Position numbers and translations under genes: made by a program. DNA of 64,000 nucleotides, from the NCBI GenBank assembly GCA_934444735.1, contig CAKSDE010000009.1, forward strand, positions 1-64,000. The letters are read 5' to 3'. The DNA is from an uncultured Clostridia bacterium. GTDB taxonomy: Bacteria; Bacillota; Clostridia; UBA1381. This document shows positions 16,452-26,853 of this stretch, in pieces (positions within the stretch are counted from its first letter, which is position 1; the number at the start of each line of letters is the position of its first letter). The notes beneath the pieces were generated by a model. That model made no database searches. It worked only from the letters and a program-made list of their open reading frames with translations, and was not told where the DNA came from.

Positions 16452-19400
16452 CTATATTTCAGATGCTTTCTTTATCGGTTTCATACTTCCGATATCCTCC
16501 CACAAAAACACCTTATATGTACCGTTCGTATCGGGTAAATCAATTGAAATATCCGCCTTATCATTTGCATCTATGCCGATCTTTTCACCGATCTTCAAAT
16601 CAATAAGCCTGTCACCGTCATAAACTCCGACAGCGATAACCGCGCTTTTTTCCGACTTAGTCATATTATCAGCCGAAAATCCTACCTTTCGAGCCTCCCT
16701 GTCAAACACCGCGTCCGATACCGAAAAGCGCTCTATAACGCCCGCGTCCATCGTATTCCATATCCGCACATCATCTAAGCGCATACCGTAGTCACCGTCA
16801 TTCCACGGATTTCCTATCCACATTGAGCTCACGCTCTCTATTGGCTCATCTCTTTCCCCCACCAACACATCATCAATATAATACTTCGCGTGTCCCTTTT
16901 GGGTAAAATCTATCACAAACCTGTGCCAACCCTCACTGCGTGGCATAACCTGCCTCAGATTTGAATCCGCATTTGAAATGATATATTGGTTGTAGCCGTT
17001 TTTCTGCCCGAAACGAATACTTTTACTGTTTCCGCTGCTGTCCGTCCCCTCAAGCGCAATTATCATGCACCCCAGCGGCGAAGTGTTTGCATCATAAATC
17101 CACGCCTCATACACTCCGTTTTCGGGGATTTCAAAATTCGGCACAAGCCTGTTTTTATCAAGCCTTACCGATTGTCCGCCGCTTTTTGCGTTGGCTTTGT
17201 CAAACCCTAAGCACCTGCCGCTCCAATTTGTCAAGCCGTCCTCAAAGCTATCATAAAAATTCGCCTCCTGCCAACGCAGATCCGCGCTCGTTGTAAATTC
17301 TGCCGTCTCGGTTTTCTCGCCCGTAATACACACTCTATAACTTTCTGACGCGCATATTTTATCCCACGAAACATCTATCTCCAAAATCCCATCCTGTGTT
17401 CTGCTTGTACATTCAATCACATCTCCGTGGCTGTCATTTATCACCGCCGAAAGGTTATCTGTTTCCCCGTTTATTTTCGCAAAGATATTCCCGAAATGCT
17501 TTGAGGCGCCGTTTAACGGCAGCTTTGCTCCGTTTGAAAAATAAATATCCTCAATCATCTTCGTTTCGTCCAGCTCCCATTCCCCCATTGTAAATTCAAA
17601 AAAGCCGTCCGCAGCATCATAATTTCCGCACTTTATACCGTTCATGCAAAGTCTGTACTTTGTATTTATTTCCAAGCCGAGCGGCACAAGCGTAATGCTC
17701 TTTTCATCTTTTCGGGTAAAAACTATATCACTCTTTGAAAAGTCCGCATCGCTCTCGCTTTCCTTTGGCTTTTTCAAAAGCGAAATCGTGCCGTAATCTG
17801 ATATGGCATCGGCAAAGGTCAAGGTCATGCTACCCGATAGCGGCGTGATATTTTCCGCATTTTTCGCTGCGCTGCCGTCTGAAAATTCAGCCGACAAAAG
17901 CGCTTTATCTCTCGGCACATCATCAATACTCTCCCATATTTTAAACCCGTCAAAGTTGAATTTCCAGCTGCCCTTTTTATACCACGCATTGTAAATTCTG
18001 AAACGCGTGATATTTTTAAGGTTGTGCGCACTCTTTTTAACCGCCGTCTGCTCGCCGTCAATGTAAACGCTCACCGTGCCGTCCACCGTCATATCCATTA
18101 TAACTCTGTGCCAGCCGAGCGATCTTTCCGTGCCTGTTGAGAGCGTGCCGTTTGCGACATAATATTTCCCCGAATATGCATTTGCTTTTATCCCGAAAAG
18201 CACCTCAGTATTGTTTCCGTCTTTATCGGTACCCGAAAGAGTCAAAAGAGCCGTTCCCTGCTGCATATCGTCATATATCCAAAATTCGTATGCATAATTC
18301 CCGAAAACAGACATATCCCCGACAAATTCCGCCGTACCGATTGTGCCGAATCCCAGGCTCGACTTTCCGCTATGCACTCTCGAATTATCCAAAGCTATAG
18401 CGGAATCGGAAAAAGTCCAATTTACCGAGTCCTCAAAATCCTCCGAAAATTTAAGCTTTGGCAAAACATTTGCCGTATATTCACATTTTTTCTCTCCGAA
18501 AGCGACAATAAGCTCCGCGCTCCCTGCCTTTTTTCCGTATATCACCCCGTCATTGCCGACGGTCATAATATCCTCATCGCTGCTTTTAAAATTAAACGGT
18601 AAATTTTTGACCGCCCCCGATTCCGCACGGGCATACACATTTGCGCATACGCTTTTCCCCTCCGAAACAGGCGCGCACTCAACCGCAAGCTCGCCTATAC
18701 TATCGCCGACAATCACGTCATAATCGGTGCGGCTGCCGTTATATGAAACGTTCAAAACCGTCCTGCCTTTTGCCATACCGACAATTTTGCCGTTCTCTAT
18801 CCTCGCTGTGTTCCCGTCCGCAACTGCATACTCTGCCTGCACCTCTTTTTTGTATCCGCTGTCTGTGCAAAATACTGCCGAAAGCGTTTTACTCTCTCCT
18901 ATATCCGCAAAAACCGAAGAATCTCCGAAATTTTTCAGATATACTTTTCCTGCCGTATTCTCATCTGCAAAGCCAAAGTCATCTTTCAAGCCGATTTTTG
19001 ATATGTCAATATTCTCAATTTTATTTTTCAATGCAGACGAATTATATTTGAGCCGATAATCTCCGTGTTCTGCGTCAAAGAAATTCGGATCGGTATCGAT
19101 AAGCGCATATTTATCAAACTTTGCACCCATGTAATTCTGCCATTCGTAAATATCCTCAACCGCTGCGATTCCGTCTATTCCGTAATTTTCGTCCTTTGAG
19201 TAATACACATTCTTCTCCGCCGATTTTATTCTATCCTCGGAATACGACTTATGAAGATACATTTTATCTCCCGAATTATATGCGATATTCCGCTCATATT
19301 CCAGATTATCGCACGGCTCGGATACCATCGTTTCGCTCATAAAAGCATACTGCGCCCCGTTATTCGCCAGAATATTATTATACACTTTATTGTCCGTACC

Positions 19401-21407
19401 CTTTGTAAAAATCGCGGAATAAACCGAGCCGTCTTTATAGCTGTTCATAAAATCTACAATATTGTTTTTTATGGTAAAACCGTCGGAGCCGTCATCTATA
19501 TATATTCCAAACGCAAAGGAAAACGGCGAGCAGGTGTCATGTATGTGATTATACGCGATTACATTGTCATGGTCCGCGCCCCACGCATAAACCGCGCCGC
19601 CGTCCTGTGAGTCACGCATAACATCGTAAATGTCGCAAAACATGATAATGTTGTTCTGCGAATGTGTCGCAAGGCGCGCATTTTCGCGCGTGATGTACGT
19701 ACCGTCTACGGTTTTCCCGATCAGCGTCCCCGGGCGCGAAGAACCAACGCTTATCCCCATTCTTCTTCCGCCGTGAATAAGACAGTTTTTCACCGTATTA
19801 TAACCCGTATTGATTCCTATACCCGACGCACCGCCGTCAAACACGCCGAAATTTTCTATCTCGCAGTTTATTACTTCATTTTGCCTGCCGTTCATCGAAA
19901 GAGTTTCCTCCCCGTCAGACCTGTTCGACATCGCCACCCCCGACGCGCCTATATCCGTCATAGAGCAGTTCACTATCCTGTTTGCTGCGGCATAATCGCT
20001 CATATACACCGCATTTTTCCCGATATTTTTAAATTTGCACCCCGATATTTCGATATTTTCGCAATTTGTCATAACGATTGCATTTGCAGTTCTTCCCGTT
20101 TCGCAAAATTCCAGATTCAAAAACTCAATATTTCTTACGGGATTGCTCTTTGAGCTTCCCGAAAATTTAATCGGCGAGGAATCCTTTGCAAGCCTTATAT
20201 CCTGTTCGGCAATCGGAAGATTTTTCGGATAATAATATAAATATCCGTCACGGTACGCAAATTCACCCGGGCTGTCCAAAAATTCCAAAGCGCCCTGCAC
20301 GAAAAATCTTGAATTTGCACTCATGGCATAAGACGCAGACGATTCAAGCGATACTGTCTTATCCTCCCATGCCGAAACCCTTATGCAGTCTGCCGCCCAT
20401 GCATTTCCGCCGCCTCCCCAAAGATACGCCTCGGTTTGGGATATGTCCGAAACGCTCGGAATATCCTCCGCATAGGAAAAGCTATTTTTGTCGCCTTGTG
20501 TTGAATACAAATATCCCTCGTTCGGGAATCGTGCTTTTGTTGACAGTTCACCGTTTTCGGTAATAACATCAACGCTTTTCCCCTCTCCGATATACGTTCT
20601 GTAAATATTTCCGCTATAGCTTTCCCAACTGCCGATATCCTCCGCCGCGCTGATTTTTGCACCGTCTCCCTCATATATTACTCTGTACTGCCCCTTTGGG
20701 CTGTCCTTTACGGTAAATTCCAGTGTTTCTTTGTATTCACCCTTTGCGATATGGACATAAATATCACCATTTTGTCCGCTAAGATAGTTGCTGACTCTCG
20801 TTTTTGCCTTATTTACAGTCTTAAACGGATTTGACTTTGTGCCCGTCCCCGAATCGTTTCCACCGGGCGAAACATATATATGCATCATCGTTTTATTTGC
20901 ATTCAAAGCCGAAAGCTTTTGCGACACCTCCGAAATCGGTATTTCTTCTTTTGAAAACTCCGACGACATAACCGCCGCACCGTCCTTTTCGGCATAATTT
21001 AATCCCATACATTCGGCATATCCCTCAAGCTCCGCAAAAAATGCGCCGTCTGTCTTTTTTATAAAAGACGCGCCCCAAACAGGCACATTATCCCGATAAT
21101 AAAAACCGTCCTTTTGGTCTTCAAAAAAAGAATGTGCACCGTAAATCACCGATATTTCATCATCTGAAATATCGACCTCGGCACCGAACCTTTCCAAATC
21201 CTTTGCCGCAATACATATTTTGCCGTCAAGCTCAACAGGCGCTTTCTCCAAATCCTCGCAATACCCCTTAACCATGCACTGCGTCTTTCCTCGCATTACA
21301 GCAATTGATGAGTGCAGACAATCGTTAATATCCGTATTTTCGGCAAAAACGGGCATAGCCGAAATCGCCATGCTCAAAGATAAAAGTATTAAAATAAAAC
21401 GTTTCAT
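16452..21407 (-). CDS. Secreted parallel beta-helix protein with LamG-like and Ig-like modules
   Basis: 1651-residue exported protein. A signal peptide (MKRFILILLSLSMAISAMPVFA) follows ATG 21407 and GGAG; the upstream in-frame ATGs lack a ribosome site. In order I see a weak copper-amine-oxidase-like N domain (~30-150), a right-handed beta-helix domain (~175-810, opening HIYVSPGGNDSGTG and containing MGISVGSSRPGT and DSQDGGAVYAWG), Big_2-like repeats (~830-985), a LamG-like domain (~987-1162), Big_5-like modules (~1170-1370), a second LamG-like domain (~1385-1555) and a C-terminal domain shared with two neighbours. The helix resembles carbohydrate-active beta-helix families such as GH141 or GH120 (inference). 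It is a paralogue of the 1431-residue protein. Confidence 0.85.
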   Translation of the reverse strand: MKRFILILLSLSMAISAMPVFAENTDINDCLHSSIAVMRGKTQCMVKGYCEDLEKAPVELDGKICIAAKDLERFGAEVDISDDEISVIYGAHSFFEDQKDGFYYRDNVPVWGASFIKKTDGAFFAELEGYAECMGLNYAEKDGAAVMSSEFSKEEIPISEVSQKLSALNANKTMMHIYVSPGGNDSGTGTKSNPFKTVNKAKTRVSNYLSGQNGDIYVHIAKGEYKETLEFTVKDSPKGQYRVIYEGDGAKISAAEDIGSWESYSGNIYRTYIGEGKSVDVITENGELSTKARFPNEGYLYSTQGDKNSFSYAEDIPSVSDISQTEAYLWGGGGNAWAADCIRVSAWEDKTVSLESSASYAMSANSRFFVQGALEFLDSPGEFAYRDGYLYYYPKNLPIAEQDIRLAKDSSPIKFSGSSKSNPVRNIEFLNLEFCETGRTANAIVMTNCENIEISGCKFKNIGKNAVYMSDYAAANRIVNCSMTDIGASGVAMSNRSDGEETLSMNGRQNEVINCEIENFGVFDGGASGIGINTGYNTVKNCLIHGGRRMGISVGSSRPGTLIGKTVDGTYITRENARLATHSQNNIIMFCDIYDVMRDSQDGGAVYAWGADHDNVIAYNHIHDTCSPFSFAFGIYIDDGSDGFTIKNNIVDFMNSYKDGSVYSAIFTKGTDNKVYNNILANNGAQYAFMSETMVSEPCDNLEYERNIAYNSGDKMYLHKSYSEDRIKSAEKNVYYSKDENYGIDGIAAVEDIYEWQNYMGAKFDKYALIDTDPNFFDAEHGDYRLKYNSSALKNKIENIDISKIGLKDDFGFADENTAGKVYLKNFGDSSVFADIGESKTLSAVFCTDSGYKKEVQAEYAVADGNTARIENGKIVGMAKGRTVLNVSYNGSRTDYDVIVGDSIGELAVECAPVSEGKSVCANVYARAESGAVKNLPFNFKSSDEDIMTVGNDGVIYGKKAGSAELIVAFGEKKCEYTANVLPKLKFSEDFEDSVNWTFSDSAIALDNSRVHSGKSSLGFGTIGTAEFVGDMSVFGNYAYEFWIYDDMQQGTALLTLSGTDKDGNNTEVLFGIKANAYSGKYYVANGTLSTGTERSLGWHRVIMDMTVDGTVSVYIDGEQTAVKKSAHNLKNITRFRIYNAWYKKGSWKFNFDGFKIWESIDDVPRDKALLSAEFSDGSAAKNAENITPLSGSMTLTFADAISDYGTISLLKKPKESESDADFSKSDIVFTRKDEKSITLVPLGLEINTKYRLCMNGIKCGNYDAADGFFEFTMGEWELDETKMIEDIYFSNGAKLPLNGASKHFGNIFAKINGETDNLSAVINDSHGDVIECTSRTQDGILEIDVSWDKICASESYRVCITGEKTETAEFTTSADLRWQEANFYDSFEDGLTNWSGRCLGFDKANAKSGGQSVRLDKNRLVPNFEIPENGVYEAWIYDANTSPLGCMIIALEGTDSSGNSKSIRFGQKNGYNQYIISNADSNLRQVMPRSEGWHRFVIDFTQKGHAKYYIDDVLVGERDEPIESVSSMWIGNPWNDGDYGMRLDDVRIWNTMDAGVIERFSVSDAVFDREARKVGFSADNMTKSEKSAVIAVGVYDGDRLIDLKIGEKIGIDANDKADISIDLPDTNGTYKVFLWEDIGSMKPIKKASEI

Positions 21408-21483
21408 AAAAATCTCCATTCCGCCGCCATACATCGGCATAAATAGTAATTTAAGTTTCTCTTATCCGTATGGCAAATCTTCA

Positions 21484-21576
21484 GATAAATTTATATATAA
21501 GATTATTTTTAAGCTTAAAAATAGCTTTATATATAAATTTATCGGGTAATCGGAAAACTAAAGTTTTCCGATTACC
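21484..21576. repeat. Two adjacent long hairpins upstream of the 1651-residue protein gene
   Basis: At 21484-21543, 17-nt perfect inverted arms (GATAAATTTATATATAA) surround a smaller palindrome (TTTTTAAGCTTAAAAA). At 21545-21576 a perfect 14-bp stem (GGTAATCGGAAAAC) closes a 4-nt loop. Both lie in the leader between the esterase gene and the next gene and would form in RNA or single-stranded DNA. Confidence 0.85.
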
Positions 21577-21595
21577 TATACACGCTTATATCCGA

Positions 21596-21690
21596 GGGCT
21601 GTTTAAAAAGTCAATTGATTTTTTAAACAGCCCTTTCGCTTATTGGGGATAAGAAAAAAAGTTCCGTACTTTTTTTGCAGCCCCTTGTTA
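21596..21690. repeat. Copy of the dispersed nested-palindrome family
   Basis: A near-perfect palindrome at 21596-21633 (arms GGGCTGTTTAAAAAGTCAA) is followed by TTGGGGATAAGAAAAAAAGT and its inverted partner ACTTTTTTTGCAGCCCC. The outer half forms a hairpin right after the stop of the SGNH esterase gene and can serve as its terminator. Confidence 0.75.
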
Positions 21691-21695
21691 TTTTG

Positions 21696-24600
21696 TTATT
21701 TTATATCTGCCTTTAAAGCATTTATTATATTCTCTGCATAAAATGCATATCCCAGATCGGTCGGGTGTACACCGTCCGAAAGATACGGCATACCGTTATT
21801 TTTCCAGGTTGTCTCGATTGACGGATCTGCCGCAATATCTGCGTTCACCTTTTCTTCGAGCGCACTCTGCAAATTGATTGACGGTATCGAATACTTATCC
21901 GCAACCACCTGATGCCATGAAGTGCAAGCGTCAAGTCTGTAGGTTGCTGTATAGATAAATACTATCTGCGGACGTTTTGCAAGGGCGTACGCTTTTTCTA
22001 CCAACTTTTCCATCGATGCCGTAACCTCTGCCTCACTAAGAACACGGTCATTTACCGCATATTCCACAAAAAGCACATCGGGCGCATATTTTGCAACATA
22101 TGAATCAAAATAGCTCACTCCGAATGCCGAGCCTTTTCCGCCGACTCCAGAATTTACAATATTAACTTCACTTCCTGCGCCGTAGGTATTCTTCATATAG
22201 TTTCCCACCAAGGAAACATAATTTTTCGCAGTCTCGCTCGCTCCCGTCCCGGCTGTAATCGAACCGCCCAAAAATACTGCCGTAACCCCTTTCGGATCAC
22301 TTGCCGGCATCAACGCTTTCATCGTTTTCTTTGAATCCCAGCAGAAAGCTTTCAACTGTATATTTTCAAAGTTATCGGGGATTGTATACTCTGTTCTCAG
22401 ATTAACCGACTCTCCTGCCGGAATCCATGTATCTTCGCTCGAATATACATTTTTAAGCACACCGTTTTCATACTCTGCCACCAAAAGCACTGCTTCTTGC
22501 AGCTCCGGCTGCTGATTTGAAACATTAAGTGCAATATATACCTTATCGCCTGCTTTGTATCCTAAAACGCTGTTATAGTTCTCATCACATATAAATGCCT
22601 TATTTTCCTCTATTCTGCTTATTACGTCATAGTCCACTGCGTTCCAGATTTTCATGTCGTCCGCATACATATAACCGTTGTTGAACTGATTATATATACT
22701 TACATCGCTGACTTTTTGGATATCCTCTTTTCTCGTTGCAACCAATTCATCATCTATATAATAGTCCACCTCATCGGGATTTCTGAAATCTATTATAAAT
22801 CTGTGCCAGCCGGCTGATCTTTCGCCCAGAAGAATATCACCGTTTATCCAATATTTATTGCCCCAGCCGTTTTTCGTGCCGAACTGTCTTGTTTTCGCAT
22901 TGCCCGACGCGTCCGTTCCGTTTATATGCAAAACAATATTGTCACTTCCATCCCCCGTATCGTAAAGCCATGCTTCATAAACCGCGTTCGGGCAAGCTGA
23001 TGTATCGTATTTTACATATCCGCCGCGACCTATGCCGATCGCCTTTTCTCCGCCGTGAACATTATCGGTAACAGTCTTTGTGTTATTCTGCGTAAGTGTC
23101 ACATCACCCTCAAAATCCTCTGCAAAAATAGGATCCTGATGCGCCAAATCCTTACTTGTCGTAAAGGAAAATTCCTCGTCCTGCATAGCGTAATTACCGG
23201 TTTCGGTCTTTGCGCCCTGTGTGATTTTTACTGTATATGTCGACTCCGGCTCCAAGCCCAGGCTTGCCGAATTTACGGTATATGCGTTATCCGACATATT
23301 CGCCAGATAATTTATAACGGTTCCGTCCGCCTTTGTTATTACAACTGTATCGCTATTGATTGTATCCGGATTCATCTTTTCCGAAAAATGAACTATCAGA
23401 TCACCGAAGGTTTCGGGGATTCCCACGCTCGGAATACGCACTCCGTTATCAAATGCGATTTTTTCCACAACCGACTGTGCCAAATCTATATTTTCCGCCG
23501 TCTTAAAGCTGATAAAATCATCTGCCATCAGTGTTCCGTCAGCAGCAGTAAAGTTTTTAAAGCGCAGTCTGTATTCCTTCGATGGCTGCATATCGTCAAC
23601 CGATACCGTAAATCCGTTTTCATCGGAGCTTACAATGCTAAAGCCTGCCGCCGCAAAATCAGAGTCTGTTTCGGAGGAAATATCTCTTGATAAAAGCTCG
23701 ATATTATCCTCACCGATTACATTCATCGCCTTTTTAAAGGTAACGTTTATATTTTTGTCAATCTTTATTATATCAGCCGCGCCGTCTGCGTTCCGTCCGT
23801 CATCAAACTTAACCGCGTCTATAATATTTGTTTTATATACCGGAACATTTTCGTATGTCTTGAACACCCTAAAGTTATCGTATACAAAATTTACCGCCGC
23901 CTTATTCCAGCCGCTGAAAATTCTGAATCCCGTAACTGGATTATGTATACCTTTAGCAGGTGACGCCACACCGTCAACATATACAGTAAGCTTTCCTGCC
24001 GTACTTGCGTCCATTACAACATAATGCCAGCCCTGCGTTCTGCTGATGCCGCTTGTCTGGGTATTTGCCATGATATAATTTCCGTAGTATGCATCATGTT
24101 TTACACCGAACATGGCTTTTTGGGTAATGCTGCTTCCGTCGGCATTTGTACCGGTAAGATCAGCCAAAGAACAACCCGAGCTACCCTTTGACGCAAAGTC
24201 AGCGCCCTGGTAAGGATCATAGAACCAGAATGAATACGCATAATTGCCCATTTTCTGCTCGCCCGTGTATTGTATATTTGCGCCGCTGTTGGAGAAGTTA
24301 TTCAAAACCATCGCCTGTGAACCGTCATGAACACGTGCAGATGAAAGCGTTATGCCTTCCGAGGCAGTCCAGTTATCTCCGAACTCGGTATTTTCAAAGC
24401 CGTCCTCAAAAACAAGCCCCTTTAAGCCCTCTCTGTTCCATGTCAGATCGTCATATGTCGTAAAGGTTATAAAATCATCGGCGATTTTCTTGCCCTCTGC
24501 GGTTTTCAGTCCCGAAAAAGCAAGTCTGTAGGTAGTGTCCGCCTCAAGCTCATCTATGCTCAGGCTCACCGACCTTGAATCCGCAGCGTTCAGGGTAAAT

Positions 24601-25466
24601 GACGCGTCCTCATATTCCGCATCGTTATTGCTTGACGAAACTCTTTTTAAAAGTTTGAAATTCGTTTCCTCCGCCGCACTCATATCGGTTGAAAAGCTTA
24701 TATTCAAATCTCCGTCCGATAAAACAATATCGTCCGCACCCTCGGCGTCAATACCCGAATCGAATTTTATACTTTCCATAACCGTTTTTCTGTAAAGCGG
24801 TACTTCATCATAAGAATTGTATGCCTTCATCGAGTCGATATTGAATTTGTAGCCTTTTCCGGCATACCATTTATTCATAAATTCAATTCCCGTAACATTA
24901 TATACGGAAACGCTCTTATTTTGCACCATCGACTGCGCTTTTCCGTCAACATATGCCGTAAGCTTGCCGTTTGTTGTTGTGTCCAGCACAACATGATGCC
25001 AGCCGACCGTCCTGTCAAAATCCGTTGCCTGATACGGACCTAAAATGTATCTTGTACCCCACGCACCCTGTTTTGGTCCGAAAAGAATCTGCTCCGATTT
25101 CACCGTTCCGTCCGCCGTTGTACCGGTCAGGTCAACCATTCCGGTGCCGACATTTCCGTCATCATAAAACCAAAATTCGTACACATAGTTCCCGACCGAT
25201 TTTGAACCGCGGTATTTGATAATCGTCATTGCGTCCGAAAGCGAAAGACTCTTCTCTCCGTCATGCACTATTGACGTATCCTCCGAAAAGCCGTAACCCA
25301 AACTTGAGTACCAGTCGCTTGTGCCGTCTGCCTCGTTCGTGACAAATCCCGAGCGTTCAAAATCCTCGCTGAAAAGCTCGGTATTTTCCGCACGTGCGGC
25401 CAAGCCTCCTTGTGCCATCAAGCTCAGCGCCAAAAGCGCGCTTAATGTTTTCCCCATTTTTTTCAT
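21696..25466 (-). CDS. Secreted multi-module SGNH/GDSL hydrolase
   Basis: 1256-residue exported protein with a signal peptide after ATG 25466 (AAAGGA upstream; a TTG nine bases earlier is too close to it). It has three LamG-like modules (~30-215, ~349-540, ~777-949), each beginning near EDFE and ending near DDxKxW, separated by Big_5-like modules, then a stalk (~950-1055) and a C-terminal SGNH hydrolase (~1060-1256). Catalytic blocks are GGSIT (Ser), GVGGKGS (Gly), EYAVND (Asn) and DGVHP (Asp, His). The SGNH fold suggests a carbohydrate or rhamnogalacturonan-acetyl-esterase-like activity (inference). It belongs to the surface locus. Confidence 0.88.
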   Translation of the reverse strand: MKKMGKTLSALLALSLMAQGGLAARAENTELFSEDFERSGFVTNEADGTSDWYSSLGYGFSEDTSIVHDGEKSLSLSDAMTIIKYRGSKSVGNYVYEFWFYDDGNVGTGMVDLTGTTADGTVKSEQILFGPKQGAWGTRYILGPYQATDFDRTVGWHHVVLDTTTNGKLTAYVDGKAQSMVQNKSVSVYNVTGIEFMNKWYAGKGYKFNIDSMKAYNSYDEVPLYRKTVMESIKFDSGIDAEGADDIVLSDGDLNISFSTDMSAAEETNFKLLKRVSSSNNDAEYEDASFTLNAADSRSVSLSIDELEADTTYRLAFSGLKTAEGKKIADDFITFTTYDDLTWNREGLKGLVFEDGFENTEFGDNWTASEGITLSSARVHDGSQAMVLNNFSNSGANIQYTGEQKMGNYAYSFWFYDPYQGADFASKGSSGCSLADLTGTNADGSSITQKAMFGVKHDAYYGNYIMANTQTSGISRTQGWHYVVMDASTAGKLTVYVDGVASPAKGIHNPVTGFRIFSGWNKAAVNFVYDNFRVFKTYENVPVYKTNIIDAVKFDDGRNADGAADIIKIDKNINVTFKKAMNVIGEDNIELLSRDISSETDSDFAAAGFSIVSSDENGFTVSVDDMQPSKEYRLRFKNFTAADGTLMADDFISFKTAENIDLAQSVVEKIAFDNGVRIPSVGIPETFGDLIVHFSEKMNPDTINSDTVVITKADGTVINYLANMSDNAYTVNSASLGLEPESTYTVKITQGAKTETGNYAMQDEEFSFTTSKDLAHQDPIFAEDFEGDVTLTQNNTKTVTDNVHGGEKAIGIGRGGYVKYDTSACPNAVYEAWLYDTGDGSDNIVLHINGTDASGNAKTRQFGTKNGWGNKYWINGDILLGERSAGWHRFIIDFRNPDEVDYYIDDELVATRKEDIQKVSDVSIYNQFNNGYMYADDMKIWNAVDYDVISRIEENKAFICDENYNSVLGYKAGDKVYIALNVSNQQPELQEAVLLVAEYENGVLKNVYSSEDTWIPAGESVNLRTEYTIPDNFENIQLKAFCWDSKKTMKALMPASDPKGVTAVFLGGSITAGTGASETAKNYVSLVGNYMKNTYGAGSEVNIVNSGVGGKGSAFGVSYFDSYVAKYAPDVLFVEYAVNDRVLSEAEVTASMEKLVEKAYALAKRPQIVFIYTATYRLDACTSWHQVVADKYSIPSINLQSALEEKVNADIAADPSIETTWKNNGMPYLSDGVHPTDLGYAFYAENIINALKADIK

Positions 25467-25496
25467 TTTCTTCAATCCTTTCTTTTTTTATTTTAA

Positions 25497-25553
25497 AAAG
25501 ATAGTAAAAAAGCTTTGGAATTTACAAACCGGAGCTTTTTTACATCTCCTTTT
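25497..25553. terminator. Short hairpin copy of the dispersed family after the 427-residue protein gene
   Basis: Arms GTAAAAAAGCT and AGCTTTTTTAC with a GG/CC extension form a hairpin followed on the minus strand by a T-rich stretch. It sits directly after the stop at 25554 and has the same GCTTTGGAATT and CCGGAGCTTTTTTAC words as other family members. Confidence 0.75.
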
Positions 25554-26837
25554 TTACGATTTTTTTACAACAATGCTCTTTTTCAATACGTTTTTATTGT
25601 CCAATCCCGACCATATAAAGCCCTTTAATACATATTCGCCCTCATCGGGAATCGTAACCGGTGCACACTCCAGGATATACGCATCATCGCTTTTTGAAAG
25701 AATCTCACTTTTCATTGCACCGCCCACATGGCAAAGCTTTCCGTCTTTTACTTCGTACAGTACGCAGAAAACCGTCACCGGAATCTCTTTGTCGGACTTA
25801 TTTGTGAACTTAGCGCTCAGAGCAAATGATCCGCTCTTGTATTTATTGCTCAGATTCCCGTTTTCATCTCTGAACCCGAAGCTTGTAATCTGAAACGGGT
25901 TCTTTTCTGTCGTAAACTCCGCCGTTATATCGCCCTTCAGTTTTGAATTGAACCTCTTTGAGCGTACGCTGCTTTTTAATGTCAGCTTATACTTTGTTTC
26001 GTATTTTAACGGCTCTTTCGGTACGACCTTAAAGGACGTTTTGTCCGCGTCCGCAATCTCTGCTGCAACCGTATTTCCGTTTTTATCCTCCAGTATAACC
26101 GCACCGTCATAGCTTTCGGTATTCATCTCGCTTTTAAATGATACGCTTATATCCGCGCTCTCAATCGGTACGGCACTTTTATTTTCAATTACTACCTCTG
26201 CATTTTCGTATGGCGGCACTTCGTCTATGCTTTCCCATACCCTTATATCGTCAATCGAATATGCACCGCCCGCATTCCACGGATTTATAACCGCTACACC
26301 TTTAACAGTGCCGGCTGCCGCGATTGATTTTTCCTTAACCTTTTTGCCGTCTATATAATAGGAGGCTTTCGGCGATTCGGTCAGGTCGATAACAAACTGA
26401 TGCCACCCCGGCGAACGCTTTACTCCGGCAGTATCTATATTATCTCCGTCGAGCCTGTGTCCGATAAGATACCAGCCGTTCCACGCATTCGACTTAAATC
26501 CGATCTGACAAACACCGCCCTCCTCATAAGTCACGCCGAACATCATGCAGCCCGAGTTATTCTCTCCCTCTGCCTTTACCGTATCGTAAATCCACATTTC
26601 ATAAACATAATTTCCTGCCGTCACACCGCTTATTTCTTTCAGCATGTTGCAGTCATTCCAATAAAGCGCCTTATCTCCGCTTAAATATTCGGAGGTAGTT
26701 GTCGTAACCGTACCCGCCCAATTGTCCTTTGAACTTTCATTCTCAAAATTTTCTTCAAAAATAAGTTCCGCCGAGGCGGTAGCAGTGCCCAATATAAGCA
26801 CTGCCGCCAAAGCCGCCGCAAATTTTACGATTTTCAT
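25554..26837 (-). CDS. Secreted LamG/Big_5 module protein
   Basis: 427-residue exported protein, signal peptide MKIVKFAAALAAVLILGTATASA. One LamG-like domain (~22-195, FEENFENESSKDNW to IDDIRVWESIDEVPP), one Big_5-like domain (~200-305) and a C-terminal domain (~310-427) of the type also ending the 1651-residue protein. No catalytic domain is visible, so it is probably a substrate-binding or surface accessory protein. The gene begins 16 bases after the 1431-residue protein gene ends. Confidence 0.85.
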   Translation of the reverse strand: MKIVKFAAALAAVLILGTATASAELIFEENFENESSKDNWAGTVTTTTSEYLSGDKALYWNDCNMLKEISGVTAGNYVYEMWIYDTVKAEGENNSGCMMFGVTYEEGGVCQIGFKSNAWNGWYLIGHRLDGDNIDTAGVKRSPGWHQFVIDLTESPKASYYIDGKKVKEKSIAAAGTVKGVAVINPWNAGGAYSIDDIRVWESIDEVPPYENAEVVIENKSAVPIESADISVSFKSEMNTESYDGAVILEDKNGNTVAAEIADADKTSFKVVPKEPLKYETKYKLTLKSSVRSKRFNSKLKGDITAEFTTEKNPFQITSFGFRDENGNLSNKYKSGSFALSAKFTNKSDKEIPVTVFCVLYEVKDGKLCHVGGAMKSEILSKSDDAYILECAPVTIPDEGEYVLKGFIWSGLDNKNVLKKSIVVKKS

Positions 26838-26853
26838 GTTTTATGTCCCCTTT

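Noticed and set aside
16986..25219. Many plus-strand open frames opposite the large surface genes
   Set aside because: They mirror the codon bias of the true genes, lack ribosome sites and show no domain-like sequence.
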